DNA of 64,000 bases from Emydura subglobosa (taxonomy: Eukaryota > Chordata > Testudines > Chelidae). The notes beneath the pieces are model-generated. The model was given only the letters and a program-made list of their open reading frames with translations. It was not told where the DNA came from and did no database searches. Position 1 is the stretch's first letter, and each line of letters starts with the position of its first letter. Made by a program: the position numbers and the translations under genes. Below, in pieces: positions 12,601 through 27,600 of the stretch. Location: NCBI GenBank assembly GCA_007922225.1, contig ML679941.1:61599079-61663078 (forward strand). The letters run 5' to 3'.

Positions 12601-15600
12601 TTGCTCTATCAAGCTGTGGCATAAGGTCAGAAAAGGAAAGCCCTGAGTTTGAGTGTGTCTCTCACAAATACAGAAGTGGTTGTAGTCTGAAAGCAATTTT
12701 ATAAACATGACATTGTGGGATTCCAAGCTGAATTGATCCCAATGAATTTCATATACCGCAAAAGTGAAAGGTCTTTTTTCTAGGAGGCAACCCACTATGC
12801 TCAGTTTTTAAATTCAAGCTAGTTCCTTTCTGGCTCTGATGTGACCAGCAATAACAATTCTACCACTGAAACTTAGATCCCCATCCTTCAATTAACTGTG
12901 TGCAAGTGTCTCTGCATCTATGTGGAGCCTCATTGGCCAAGGTGTGGCTTTTCATAGACACATAGGTTTGTCTGAACGTGGTCATTTGTAGAATCAAAAT
13001 CTTAGTCAATAATTTTATGAATGATGGCATGAGCTAGAATAGAATCCTGCTTACAGTTTCCTCAGTTTCTTCAGTACTAATGGTAGTAAAAAGTGTGAAA
13101 AACTTATTTTAGTTAGTGAAAACAAGCATATAGGACTACACATGAAACTCACGTGTTAAGAAGATTCCTGACTTGCATGCATAATGTATTGTGCACATTT
13201 ATGAACTGGGATTTATATTTGCATAAACTGGTAAGTACATGCACTTACAAATCTCAAGATGCAAATGTGCACGGAGTGCATAAGCTAGGATTTGTGCATG
13301 CAAATGAATGCATGTCTCTGAATCTCTTTGAAATATGAATATCTTTGAAAATCAGGGCTTGCAAAATTCAGTTAGACCTTTCCCACCCCCAGAAACAGGA
13401 TTTGTATGGTATAAATAAATACATTTGCATTTTTCAGGTCAGTAAAGTGTACATCTTGGATAATAAAAAGCACAAAACTTCTTTTATGTAAGCTAAATCT
13501 TAATATAATTTCAGCACCAAGTGATCCACCAAAAAATGTCATGTACAGAAACCTCACAGCATCATCAGTAATGGTGTTCTGGTCCCCTCCTCAAAGGCCT
13601 AATGGGATTATACAATATTATTCAGTTTATTACAAAAATAATTCAGGCACTTTTACGCAGGTAAGTTTCTTTTTATATCATTTTTGTAGATTTTAGTACA
13701 GGGAAATGAATTTACATTTCTTTGGATCTTTAATGTATCATAAAATATTAAACCATACTCTAGTAAATGTTATATTCTTTCACTCTCCTCTCGTCACCAG
13801 ACAATTTAGATTTGTAGCATACTATTAAAGAGAGAAGTGCATTAAGTTAACCTTCACCTTGAAATTACATGTGGAGTATCCTGCGTTCCAAAATTCCAGT
13901 ACATCTCTGGAGCATTTATGCTATTAAGCATCAAGGGACTAATGCATACACCAAAAGGATAAATTTCATAGAAAATAAATGATCTAGTGTTCTAGGCTGC
14001 AAAGAGAAACTATATATGCCTAGTGAACTCACATTCTTGTACATATGTTTTTAACCTTCATGTTTATGCAATAATGAAAATCAAAAGATAATGCTGCCAT
14101 AATGAAGGAGAGAATGCTGCCTCATGTTCTGTTTCTCTACTGTAAATCTCTGCAAAAAACTGTTTCTCTTTCTCACATAGTTAAATCGTACTATTTAAAA
14201 ATATAAAAGAGAAATGAGGTTACAGACTACAGTATTAAAGTATGGCAGAAATGCATTTGTTTATTATCTGTTATGAATCTGGGCATTAGGATGTGGTTTA
14301 TTGTGTAAGTACTTCTCATACTTGTCTTAACTTTATATGTGACATATTAACTACATTATTATTATTTATTTTTGTTACCATAGTGCTGAGGAGCTCCATT
14401 CATGGACCAGGATATATATTTTTAATTGTTTATATCCATATCATTCAATATGATCTATAATTTATTTGTCCTTTCTGTTATTATATATTCTTATATGCAA
14501 ATATAATACAAGAAAGTATAATTTTTCTTAACAAATTTTTGGGTAAAAGCTTTGTGATTGTGGAAGAAAAAGAAGAAACATAAGGTTGTGAAGACAGCAA
14601 AGTACAAAACATGAAATCTTATGTATGTGGCATAACTCTACAGTTAATGCTAATTAGAGTTAGGTATTTATTTGCCTGAAGATATATGTTCACGTGATAC
14701 TCTGCAAATACAGGCCTTCCTCCTGCAAATGGGTCTGTGTTGGCAGATCTTTGCACTCATGTAGAGCCCCATTGAAATTGGTGGGGCTCTGCATGAGTGT
14801 AAGGGTCTACCCACATAGATCTGATTGCAGAATGGGAGCCATACAGAAGACTCATGTCATGCCCCGAAGGTCTCATAGTGTAATGATTAGCAGGTTAGTT
14901 AGCTAAAATACCTTGGTCTCACAGGCTGATGGGATTAAAATTAGACCTATTAGCTGTGTTTGAGTTTATTGGTGTATGCCTATGTGTAATATGAGTGTAA
15001 GCATACACATCAAATCCTCCCCTCTGCTCTTTTTGTCTGGTAATCCTGTGAACAGACCAGGGTATGCATAAGTGTCCTGTTCTCTCTCAGAACAGGTGAA
15101 TGGAATGATGGCACAATGTCCAGCCAAGACCTCAGAGAAACCCAGACTTCAAATTGGCATCTAATCTCAGTTACAGCCCTCATTTTGGAGGACTATTTAA
15201 CCTTCTCATCTTGAAAAATTTTGTTTTTAATTTTTTTTTTTTTTTTAGGCCAAGTTACTTTTCATTGGCACGTTTTGGATGTCCACATTTCATTTTTCCA
15301 CAGCATTGCTTTTTGCATACTTAGTGTATGCTTCTAATTGACCATAATTTTTAATGTGGTTCGTTAAAAGTGCACGGCTTCTTGCAGCCATTTGTCTGAA
15401 TCCATTTTATCCTATGATAATCGGTACTGGTCTGGATTATGTACATCTTTGTTATTTCTGTTTAAACAGCTTTAATGAATTTTTACAAAATAAAGATTCA
15501 GAAATAAAACCCAAAACCCACAGAGAGAGATGTCATTCCATGATACAATTTCTACATCTTACAATTTTAGGAACTTTTTTGGTTTCTTCATATATTCTTT

Positions 15601-18600
15601 ACATGGCACCATTTTTACAGCTCTAAGATACCCCAATGGTAGAAAAAGAAATCTATACATATACTTTATTGTACAAACCATCTTTTTTGTTTGGTTGAAA
15701 ACAAGTACACATAACTGTTTATTGATTCTCCTATACAAAAAGTGGGCAATGTTCTATCGCTATCATTTTAGTTCTACTTTTGTTAACAGTAATTGCTAAA
15801 ATTTTGTAATTCCCTTACCTCCATGTTTGATCATATAGATTTAAAAGCAAGCCACAGTGAAGACAAAGATTGTGTATTCATTTTTCTTTTCCTGAAGACA
15901 CTTTTTGTTTAAATAATTCAAAAGCTATGCCAGAGAGTTTAGAAGCTTTTCAGCTAGGGAGAGCCTATCTTTACCTTGAAAATTGACCCTATGCCTTCAC
16001 AATGACCTTCACAGTAATCACTTCAGGTGTGCTCTTTTCCAGTGTTCTTAGAAATTAACTGTTAATGCATGTCCCGTTTTACCAAGTTCTGTATTTCTTT
16101 AATCAGAGCTGGCAATAGCTTTCTTAGGGCAGACCTGTAAAACAGTTCTTTTACCTCCAAAATATAACCTATTCCTGTACACCATTGTCATATATGCACA
16201 AAGCTGACCTGAGGTTTATAGGGAGGATTAGAGAAATGATTATTTGGAATATACTTATATATATATATATTTGAAAAAACCTTGACTGGTTTTACAGAAG
16301 TTATGTGCTGGGGTAGGGAGATCTTTAGTCTCCCAGTTTCTTGCCACAGAAGTGGAGCTCAGCTGCTCTTTCCTTTCAACCCTAGTGATCAGTTTATACC
16401 TGCAAGGGAAAGGATTAGAAACCCAGGATCAGTTTGTCAGCTTGCATAAATGGACATAGTTCCACTGATGGCAGTGAAGCTATGCCAGTATATACCAGCA
16501 GAGGATCTAGCCCATACTTCTGTCTTAATTAAAGCTGAGATTCTCCTTAATATGTGAAGCTCCTCTTAGAGCTGGGGATCCTGTGGCTGTTGGTTTCATC
16601 AGGTCCAAAGCTCAGCTCTGTTATTTACTGAGGTTCTAGCTGAGTTTAAATCCTTTCTATTAAGGTGAATGACCTAACCAAATTCCTTTTTCCACATTTA
16701 CATTAGTCTTTTAACATTTTTGAGTAACTTAAATGCATTTTAACTGAACTTTTAAGAGGCATATGAGTGGTCCCATTGAAATAATGAACTACTGTTGAAT
16801 ACTTGAGGTAAACAAACAGAAAATAGAGAAAAATAAAAGAATGTTTTTCAGTATGGTAATTAGAGAGGGTCACTAATAAGAAGAGTAGGCACAAAATTTT
16901 CAAGTAAATATGTAATTTTAACTGCTTTATCCAGACATTTCTAGCCACATAATTGCAATTTTAGTGCTGTGCTTTTTATTTTCCTTGAATGCCTCCTAGT
17001 GCTCAACTCAACGATCCTACCCTTGAGACAGTGATGGTGTGGAGTAGCATTGTTGGGAACATTGGCTTTCCTTTCTCTCTCTCTCTCTGTCAGAATATGT
17101 GTTATGGCTACCTATGGTTTATAAGCTGCATATTGTTCATTACACGTACACATACATACCCAGAGTGAAAAACAGGAAGGAGATAGAGAGGTTTGTCTCC
17201 ACTGTAGTGTTACCTCAAGGTATGACTTGAGTGTTGCCTGTAACCCAACTTGCATCTATGCACAATAATCACTAGCTTGAATTATGTGTGCTTTAAACTC
17301 AAGCTAGCTAGCCCATCAAGGGCTGTGGGCTAACAGTTGAGTGCTGCTGAATCTAGAACTAGTAATACCGTGGGAACTCAGGTGTTGGGAGTCTCCCCAT
17401 GTTTTCCCAAAATTCCCAGCACAGGTTATTTATTGTGTCTGTCCACCCAGTCTTCAGGCTGGAGGTTATTTCCACCCAGCATAAATGTCCAATTTTGACA
17501 GTCAGACTCTACTTTTGCACCTGCAGAGTTTGTTCTAGCTCTGCTATAAAATCCCTAAAGCCTCTGTACCATTGAGCAAAGGACCAGAACTCCAAGTCTC
17601 ATGAGACCTCGGCAAGCTCACTGCACAACAAGGAGTTCAACTGGGTGTTCTCCAGTGCTCCAAGTATGGATCCCATCTACACCCTGGACAGATCAAGGGA
17701 CTCTGGGAAAGTTCATGGGTGACTGAGCATGGAGGATCTTTAGGATGACCCAGAGCCAGGGCCGTTGCCTTTCACAGTGATCTTAGGTGAGGTGGAGGCT
17801 GACGCTTACCACTGGGGCCATAGCCACTCTGACCTCACCTGGAACTACAGAGAGGAGACAGAGAAACAGATCAGGGAGAAATGGGACAGGGAGGAAACGG
17901 CAGCTGAACCAGTGTTGTCTCAGCCAGGTGAGGACTCAATTTGCCATTGTTGTTATGGATGGGAGGAAATTACATAAGGGGCCCATGTCATTGACTGTGC
18001 AAGGCCAGTCTGTATTGGGGGATGTTGTGTGGTGGAGGGCAGGCAAATGCCAGTTATAGTTTCCCTTCTGGGCATGGAAACTACCAGTTCTACTTCTCCC
18101 TCCCACTATCCATCTCTCTCCCCGGGCATCCAAAGGGTGGGCTTCAGTTACTGCTGCCTCTGCATTCCTTGATGGGCATGGGAAACCACCATTACTCTTA
18201 CCCCACCCCTGGGCATCCATTAATGGTGTCTCTACGGTCCCTGCTGAGTTGACAATTATAATCATGCTTCACCCCATACCCCAGTCACCAATTCCTCCTC
18301 TGCCCTGCATCTACATAGGTTCCAAGCTGGATTCCAAGCTGGGAAACTAATAGAGATTTATTGTAAAACACATTGCTATATGTGCACAATGCAAGCATCA
18401 TTAATACAGTGCAAGCATACAAATGCCTGTGAAGGCAGGATCAGGGCTGAGTGCAAGAAATTGCCAGGTGCATATATAGTAGTCTGCACTCTCTCACACT
18501 GGAACTGGAATTCCAGCATTTAAGGAGGCAGTCCATACAACTATCCCAGGATATGTAAAGCACTTACATTGTTGATATGGTCAGGAAACCTGGACATTAA

Positions 18601-21600
18601 CAAAGGAGAGAGGTTTTATTATAGAGAGATGTGGAGGAGTTGAGATAAAGGTTTCAGCTTATACCTTTCTGTGATGCACAAATTTAGAAGAAAGATATTT
18701 TTTCTTTTTTTTAACCCTGGACAGAAGAGTTACTTACTGTCTCTTTGCTTTACAGGCCCATCTGCACAAGTACATATAGTCCACCCATTCAGAGGATCAT
18801 TCATTGTAAGCACCAGGCTACTGAAGCAGAGAAGCAGAAGGAAGAAGACTAGGTGCAGACTGCTGATGGAGATGCATAGGGACTTTGGCAGAAGGTGTGA
18901 CTGCTTTTTCTAGCTTCAAAGTGGGAAATGATGGAGCAGGAGTGGCAATTCCAGATAGCAGCTGAAAGGATGCTGGAGAAAGAGGAGCACATGGTGGCCT
19001 ACTACATCACTCATGACCATAATCAGGAAGAGCAAGACACCCAGCAGCAATGTCAGAAGCAAATTGTCGTGATTTCTGGGCATTATCGCCAGCAGGTGCC
19101 AGAACAACCTGGCCTGTGTACCAGCCCAACTTCAGCACCAGCCTCCTGCTGAAGTCACAGATTCTCCTCCATGATACCATAAACTGCAGCCAGTGACCTT
19201 AGAATGGGAGATTAGCTAGTTCATGTAGGGAAGTGCCCATCACTCCACCCCCAAGGATGGAGTGACAAGGATGGCTGATTGACTGCTAATGTGATTTACT
19301 TTGAATAAAACCTTTCTTTGTTGAATCCTTTGTTTCTGTGAGTACTTTGGCCGCACTAGAAGGTGGAGAACTGAACCACACAATTTTATTTTAGCTTCAC
19401 CATCACAATAAATGCACATTCAGAGAAATCTTTCCTATGTAGGAGCACTGATACAGAGCATATCAGCTGGTTCTGCTGTCCAAGCCAGCCAGGGGAGCTA
19501 GGTGGGGGCAAAAGCATTGGGCCCCTGGAGCTGCTGTCTCTGGCCTAATACCAGCTTTCTCTGCCACTGTAAACCAAGTATGGGGACTGGGAGAGCTGGT
19601 TGAGAAAAAGCCATGAATCCAATCCCATTGTTCAAAGTGGATCGAGGGCTTTCCAACAGAATGCAGACAATCAACACAAGCAGAAGTGGGATACTATAAT
19701 AAATTGCTGGGTGAACACCAGTTCCACACATGTGACTAGAAGGGACAAAAATGTTTTCCTGAAATACATCATGGAAGTTTGGAAATTGCAGCTTGGAATA
19801 GTGCAAGGTTGAGAACCAAGGAATATGCCTCCGGAAGGCAAGTTCTCTCACTTGAATCAATACTGCAACAGAGTGCACACAGTAACTTGGGGGTGGCTGA
19901 GTTAGCTTTTGTTGTGTGGCCTTTTCTACTTGAGCTAGGCTAACTCAAGTACAGTACTTCAGGTGTTCTAACTGGAACTAACAATGCAGTGAAGACAAAC
20001 CCAGAGCAAGAGAGAATGGAAAGAAATGATACTAGCAATGCAGTGCTGCAACCTTACTCTCAAGATTAGGAGCTCTGTGATGTCTGTATGTCACTGGTTC
20101 TAACATTATGTAGCTGGAAATGCTTCCTGGGACAAGAAGATTATTGTTTTCTGCACATGCTTTCATTGGCTGTGTGCATTGCTTACATTTCACTGCTCTT
20201 AATAATCTGATAATTTGCTATTCCAAAACTTTTTTTGTGTATGGATGAAGGAAGGAAGTGGAGGAGGAATTTTTTTCAGATTGCCAAGATATCCTAAGCA
20301 GTTTGCTGTCACCTGCATCCAGAATTAATCATAAAATTTCCTACAATGATGAAGCCCCCAGAGTACAATTAGTGCAAGTTTCATTATTTTGTGGTTTACA
20401 TCCTAGTAGCTCTCCCTGTCACCCTTACCCTCATTATCTGTGCATGCATGTCTAATATTTTGTCACATTTTTCAGTTAGAGAGAGCCCCCATTATCTCCT
20501 TCTTGGCTGCCAGACTCAATAGCCTTCTAAATAGATAGAGAAGGGAGATCTTTTATTGTACTAACTTCTGTTGGTGAGGGAGACAAGCTTTTGAGCCACA
20601 CAGAGCTCTGCAGGGACTTCGTGTGCCTCAGCACTCCATACTGTGCTGGAGTACAGGAAGTTCCCTAAATCCTGGACCACAGCAGAATTGTACTGGTTCA
20701 GCTGGGTCATCTTCCTTTACAGACCCTGAGGATTTGACCCACTGAGTTTATCTGAGTTTAGTAACTCTTATATAAAAAATTGAATTAATTTTTCGCTTCT
20801 GTTTCCAAACTGATGGTGTTTTAAGCAAAGAATGTATGGGTTCCCTCTGGTGGGTGCTGTAAAATTCAGTTATTGTAACAGTCACTATCAGTTTGAGGAA
20901 AGTGTTGGACATAAATACTGAAGAAAGTGGGGGACTCTAGTCCAACTGGTGTATCTTTTTGTCAATAATTTGTAGTTGGTACAACTTTTTTTTCTTGATA
21001 AGATATGGATAAGTACATTCACTCTACAGAATATATTTTCTAAAAAAGAAATAGTGGGTAAACAATGCCAAGTTAGAAAGCGTCAGCCTTATAAATGTGT
21101 AATATCTACATAAGAAACAAGATAGAAATGATGTAATTAAACAAGAATCATTGTGGCTGACTTGAGCCAGTGAACAATTGAAGTGTGTGTTTATGATTAG
21201 AAAATGATCTGATGAGCTGTGTGGGTGTGTAGGTGAATAGATGGATGGGTAGATAGAGAAAATGAAGGTAATGAAGAAAAAACCTTTGTATTTGTTTGTA
21301 AATGATTAAGGATGATAACCTTCTTCTTTCTTTTCCTTAGAATTTCACCAGCTCTGACATTGACAGTGGTGCTGACAATAAATCTCTGTCTGCAGTATTA
21401 GACAATTTGGCAAAATGCAGCTACTATACTATGTGGTTAACTGCAGACACTGCGTTTGGTAATGGTAACAAGACCAGTGAGATAATACACGTGTACACAG
21501 ATCAAGATAGTATGTAAACATCTCTATTTTAAATTTTCAAATGTGCTTCCAAGTTTTTCATTATTAAATAGTTCTAGAACTTTTAAAAATTATTACACTG

Positions 21601-24600
21601 TTTGAGATGAAAAAGTTAAAATAGAAGTGTATGAGCACTACAGTGAATGCCACTTAAAAAAAAAATGTTTACCACATGGTAGCATTTATCTTTGCATGTG
21701 TTTGATATACCCTATGCCTAGAATGGGGATAGATCATTCCCATGAACCTTAGCATTAGTATTTCCAGGAGACCTCTTTGTGTCAGTAGAGTTAGCAGATA
21801 CTCAACTCCACATTCCATTTTGACCCTGTCAACATTATTTTCTCCACCTTAACTATCAGGATAACCATAATCAGTACAAAACCCTACAGTTCAGCCCATG
21901 TAGTGTTCATGACAGTTTGAGAGTGAACTTAATTATCAAGCAACTAATCTTTAACCCTTCCTAAAGGACATTTTGAGCTGCTGAGTCTCTTCTCTTTGTA
22001 GTGTAGCGTCAAAAACAGTTTTTTCTTCTCTGGGCACAAAGAGTGAGAAAATCTGTCTTAAACAATCACAAAGATTCTCTCCCTTTAATAATCAACATTA
22101 CATACAAATGATTATATATGTAGGTACTCATTTGTTTTTGATCAAATAAAAGATTATTTTCATGACTATAAATAAAAACAATGTAATAAAATATTGAGTG
22201 CGTGATATTAGAGATTGTTTATCTAATAGCAACTCTTTGAGTGCTTATTTCTGTTATTTATGTCAAACTAACAGATACCTTTATTTTTTACTTACTATAC
22301 CATAGTTCCAGATGGCCCTGTTGAAAGTCTGACGTATCATAATGTTTCTTCAACTGCTGTAAATGTAAGCTGGCTTCCACCATCCCAGCCAAATGGTATC
22401 GTCTTCTTCCTTGTTTCACTGAATTTATGGGATACCCAAACAGACAGTGAGACACTGTCTCTCATTACTTACAATACAAGTGTAATTTTTGATAAACTGG
22501 AGAAGTACACTGATTATATTCTGAAAATCATTCCAGCAACAGCAAAGGGAGCTTCTAAAATGCACACTGTGAAACTGCACATCAAAACTGAAGAAGATGG
22601 TAGGTTTAGGATCTTTACTAAAAGCAAATAGCCTTCTACAAAAATTATTGATCATTAGGCTGTTTTCTCATGAATTAATGTTACTGATGTACTTGTTAGT
22701 TCTTTTTTGTCAAATTAACTAATAGAGCAACTCACAATAACTGTCATCACACAGATTTCTTGTAGTGCTGCATTGAGACTATGAAGTAGAAATTAGCATT
22801 GATAAGAGAACAAAGTTAATTGATATTTAAAGATACTTTTCACCATAATTCACCTTTTTGTGGTATAACTGGGGTTTTATTTTGTTTTCTCATTTCTTGA
22901 TATAGTCCCTGAATCTTCACCTGTAATCAAAACTTATAAGAATCTTTCATCTACCTCAGTTATGTTGTCCTGGGATCCTCCTCTCCAACCAAATGGTATC
23001 ATAATAAGTTATGATTTAAAGTTATATGGACCAGAAAGGAATGATTTTTGCTCTACCTCCAATAATTCTATCATACTAGAAGATCTTTTACCATTTACAC
23101 TGTACAGTATCTTTGTTGCTCCAAGAACGATAAAAGGACTTGGTCCCTATGCTACGCTTAACTTTTACACGGATGAGTCAGGTGAGTGATAAATAAAATC
23201 ACATCATACTGTCTGGAAATAAATTTATGAAATAGAAGGCCCCAGAGCTGATGTAGAGATGTAGGGCTTTCACACTCCTGACTCTGGTTTTGGTGGATCC
23301 CCTAAAATCCTTGGAGCATGGGACCAGACACACTACTGCTTCTGTAGAGTGCAGGAAGGCAAACCTGCAACATCTGGTGGACAAGTTTAGAGGGAATTCT
23401 GCAGGGGGAACTTTTCTGGGGTTTCATACTCCATCCAGACTCTGCCTGTAGGTTTTACTATAGAAGAGGGTATACTCTGACCAAAAACTATTTAACTCTC
23501 ACTATTATGGGACCATATTAGTTCATTTATCAAATTAAACAAGAAAATGAATTTGAGGTGCCCAAGAATGGTTGCATTCAATAACTCAGAGGAGCCGCTT
23601 TTTAAATTCTGCCACCAAATTTAAGGGAAGTGTAGGAGATTTCCCTGCCTTTGGCAGAGTTCATTATAGTGCTAAATTATCTTGATCTTTATATTTATAT
23701 CTTTAAATTATCATTATAGTGCTAAATTATTTTTGCTAGAGATTGCTTTTATCCCTGGGCTCATAAGAATACCTCTGAAGAGCAATTTCTTTTTGCCTTT
23801 GGAATGCCTCATGATTTGCCAGGTGTCAAGTATTTTGGGGAAAAAAACCAAACAATCCCCTCCCTGCCACTAAAAGGAAAATATACCTTAAAAATACCTA
23901 CAGACCCTTAGAGAGTTTTTTCACTCCTTGCTCTATTTCAGATTACATTGTACACTGCCCCCACTCTCCCCCCCCCCCCCCCATTTTTTAAGGAGTGAAA
24001 TATGAACATTTCCAACAAGAACAGTTAGTATGTTTTTGTCAAATATTTCCACACTTTCTTGGTTATGAAAATATGTTTTTGCTTAAATGACAAACATGGC
24101 TAAATTATCCAGGTCCTTACACTTACATTCTCCAACATGCATTCTTGATAAATAGAGTTGGTAACAGGCAAATAGGGCAAGAAAGAGGAGTTGTTGGGAA
24201 CTCTGAAAACTGTAGCAACACAATATTGGTTCTGTTAAATTAAGACATGAATACACAATGAATCCTTAATTATCTTTTGCTCCTACAAAGTGTTCATATT
24301 TGCCTAAAATTGACTTTGTTTGTAAATTTGAACTAATGAGCATTTTCTCTCACAGTGCCATTAGCACCTCCTCAGAATTTGGCTATTTTCAACTACACTG
24401 CCTACTCTGTGTGGCTAAAATGGAGGCCAAGTTCTCAGCCAAATGGTGTTGTTAAGAGCTACAGTTTTAAGATTCTTGAAAACAAGAGTCAAACTATATT
24501 TTATCAGGTATGTTTTTTATATTTAGTAGTGTTTTAAGTATTTGAAAAAATACATTTGAGTTTTCTGGCTATCTGACTCATGTCTCAAAAGCAAAAATAT

Positions 24601-27600
24601 GTAAGGCATTTTATATGCCCAGGTATGTCGTGCATTAATCAAAATCATATGAACTCAATTTAGATGGGGAGGATACTTCTCCCCCCAGTCTTCCTTCCTA
24701 TAAGACGGTGGTAAAACATTTTATACAACTGCATGTATATTAGTGGTTAAATTATATCCTTAAAACATAGTCTGCAGTGAAAGATTGTGTGGAGCTTCAT
24801 TCTCCTCCCTCAGCCATATAATGTCTGTCGTGGGGCCACTCAGCACGCAAGGGAAATGCACCTGCTGTTATTTATTTGTAATGCAGTAATCAGTCCCAAA
24901 CAGGGATCCAGGCTCCATTGTGCTGGACCCTGTACACACGTGTAATGGAAAAGACAATCCCTGTCCCAAGGAGTTTACAGTCTGCAACTACAACCCATTA
25001 AGGAATGAGTTGGAGGAGCGGGGTATCATGTGGTCCTGATAGAGTAGGGACACAGCAATTTCTACTTCAGTGCACAGAGAATTCAGTTTTCCTTACCACT
25101 ATGAAGGCTATGTAAAAGCTCCTCCATTGCTCATCTGAAGAAAGGCCGGACAGCATCTAATCCTACAGGATTGCATGACAGTAAGCAGAGTTAAATTTGA
25201 TAGAGACCAGCAGTGGCACTCTGCTGAGATGTGTCCGCCACACACAAGGCTTCCTTCAGATTGCAACAAGAAGAGTAGCATATGCAAATGAGAAGACAGA
25301 GTGGAGTGCAGCAGTGGGACAGGCAGACCAATTTGCAGAGTGGGAGATTGCAGCTACATTGTATAATTAAACATTACTTTGAAAAATCTGCATCTGTTTT
25401 CGTGCTCTCCCTGCTGCTTTTACAGTCTTCTGAACATATGCACTGTGAGTGCTGCAGGAACAGCTGTTACCATGAATAGCCTGTACTCTTGCCTCTCCCT
25501 CTCTGCATGCCTCTACGTCACCCAAACTAGTCTGTTGTCTCAGGTAGGGGAGAAGAAATTACCCCTATCTGTTTCTTTCCAAGGGCTGGTGAAAGGGGAG
25601 GGACATCATGCCATAAACAAATACAAATAAAAAAGTTAGCCAAAGTGATACTTCAAGCTGGCACCTACCTGTTATAGAGAGTACTGCCCTTCCACAGAAC
25701 CTATACCTGAAGAGGTGCTATAAGTGATGGAGGCATTGCAGATACAGAGGTGGGGGATAGTTTGTGACAACAGCTCTCAAGCTGGCACAGGATGCCTATA
25801 TGAAGTTAAGCTGCTGGTGTGGTAATACTGTAATAATCACTTCCTTTGACAAACCTTCTTCACAAGCCTTAGTGAAGGAGAAGGAGTGGAAAGGAAGGGA
25901 ATGGGAAAGCAGTGTTTTCAAGCAATCAAACAGTATCAACTATATGGTTTGCACACTCACTAACATGAATAGGAACTAAACCTCAAAAACAAGCAGAGGA
26001 GCAGATAAATAGGTTTGCTTGTTATTTGCCATATTGTCTATGTTGTCTCTCTTTCATTGTTTTGTTTTGATATTTTGTCTTGTTATTTTTTGGGGTGGGG
26101 AGGAAGGAATATGGAAAGAGTTACCTTCTTTGTACCAAAAAAAAAAAAAATCTTGGCTTGTGCACCTCTTCAGTAGCATGATAAAGATTTGACCCTGCTT
26201 TCCCTTAGGTGAGATCTTGGACTATTTTGTATGACATAGCGAGATGCAGGATGAAAGAGACAAGACTGCAGTACCAAAACTCCCATTAACTTAAGTGGGA
26301 GCAGGATGAGACCCAGCGTGTTCGCATATGTGGATTTTGTCCTAACAATTTTTTTTTTTCTTCTAAGAATGTTTCAGGTTCACACAGTGATGCAAACCTT
26401 GTTGGATTAGAGCCATTCAGCACCTATTTTATCAGTGTCTCTGCTTTTACAAGAGTTGGAAATGGCAATCAGTTCAGTAACATTGTTCAATTCACAACTA
26501 AAGAAACAGGTTAGAAACAGGTTGTTGTTTTTTTTAAATGAACTGCAGCATTGTCTATGTAGATTTCCTTTTATAACTGAAGAACATTCTTCCCTTGATC
26601 TCCAAATTTAATGTAACACAAAACTATATCATTGTCATAACAAGCAATTACATTCCTGTTGTACCTGACAGGCAGAGTCTTTAGTTTTCAAGTTTGATGT
26701 TGGAAGTCTGGAATTAGAAATGTCCTCAGTTGAAAGGACAGCATGTATGGCTCAAATAACCTTTCTGTAGCAAACAGATAATAGGAGGAAAATTAGATAA
26801 ATATCAAACTTTGGAGACCAAAGTTATATTTTTGATCACTGTGAAAGCAACTAAATTATGGCAACATCACAGGCAACTGAACAGAGAGATGGCCAATAAA
26901 CCAGAAGCTACTTTTTAACAAATACAAATGTTATTAACATTTTCTGATAACTTACTTTAGGGGAGAAAAAGGCAGTCATTAATTAAACATCTTCCTTTAC
27001 AATGTTTCTTTCTAACAACTGGGAAGAACAATGCAATATAATTGATTTAATTAATTAATCACTTATTAGTTGCATCTTGTGCTTGATACATACCTTTTGA
27101 AGTTATAGGAGCTAGAAAACTGCCTCTTTTTCCTTTCTAAATAGGGACACATCTGCTAATGATGCGTATGAATGTCTCTTTATAGACAGCCTAATCCAAT
27201 TCATTCTACCACTTCATAGCAGGATAGGTGACTTGGGAATAGCTCACTCACTTCATTAAACATTGAAAATTGTGCATTCTAAACTTTTATTTTTTTAATC
27301 AGATTTAGATGGGAGGAAGGAAGAGGAGAGATTTTGGGTGCAGAGTGGGAGCATTAAAGAATTTGAGACATGTCATTAAGACTGTGGACAAAGGGGAAGG
27401 GAGCAGAGGCAGGATTTAGAAAGTGTTTTAAATGACTAGTAGCTAGATAATATATTTTTAATATTAATACTTATTAAGTTATAAAATGTTTATCATGTTG
27501 TTTAAAAGTGATAAAATGATAACATGAAAAATGGAAAATTCTCTAAAGCTATACGGCCAGGTCTCAGGTGCAGCCAGACTACACAGAGCTCAACTCAGAG

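Larger units (their letters stand above)
13661..21340 (+). other. Intron 5 (7.7 kb)
   Basis: Holds a short copy of the atagtgctgaggagctccat repeat (14380-14425), a palindromic MITE (14700-14840), a T-tract (15229-15246), a MITE-like stretch with ccactgatggcagtgaagct (16440-16525), a 2.8 kb DNA transposon (17190-20002) and a dispersed repeat (20545-20620). 15250-16430 shows AT-rich sequence with nothing recognised. Confidence 0.65.

Noticed and set aside
19498..19878. 126-codon minus-strand frame with a hydrophobic stretch as a membrane protein
   Set aside because: It sits inside the terminal part of the DNA transposon at 17190-20002, with no splice or start support.
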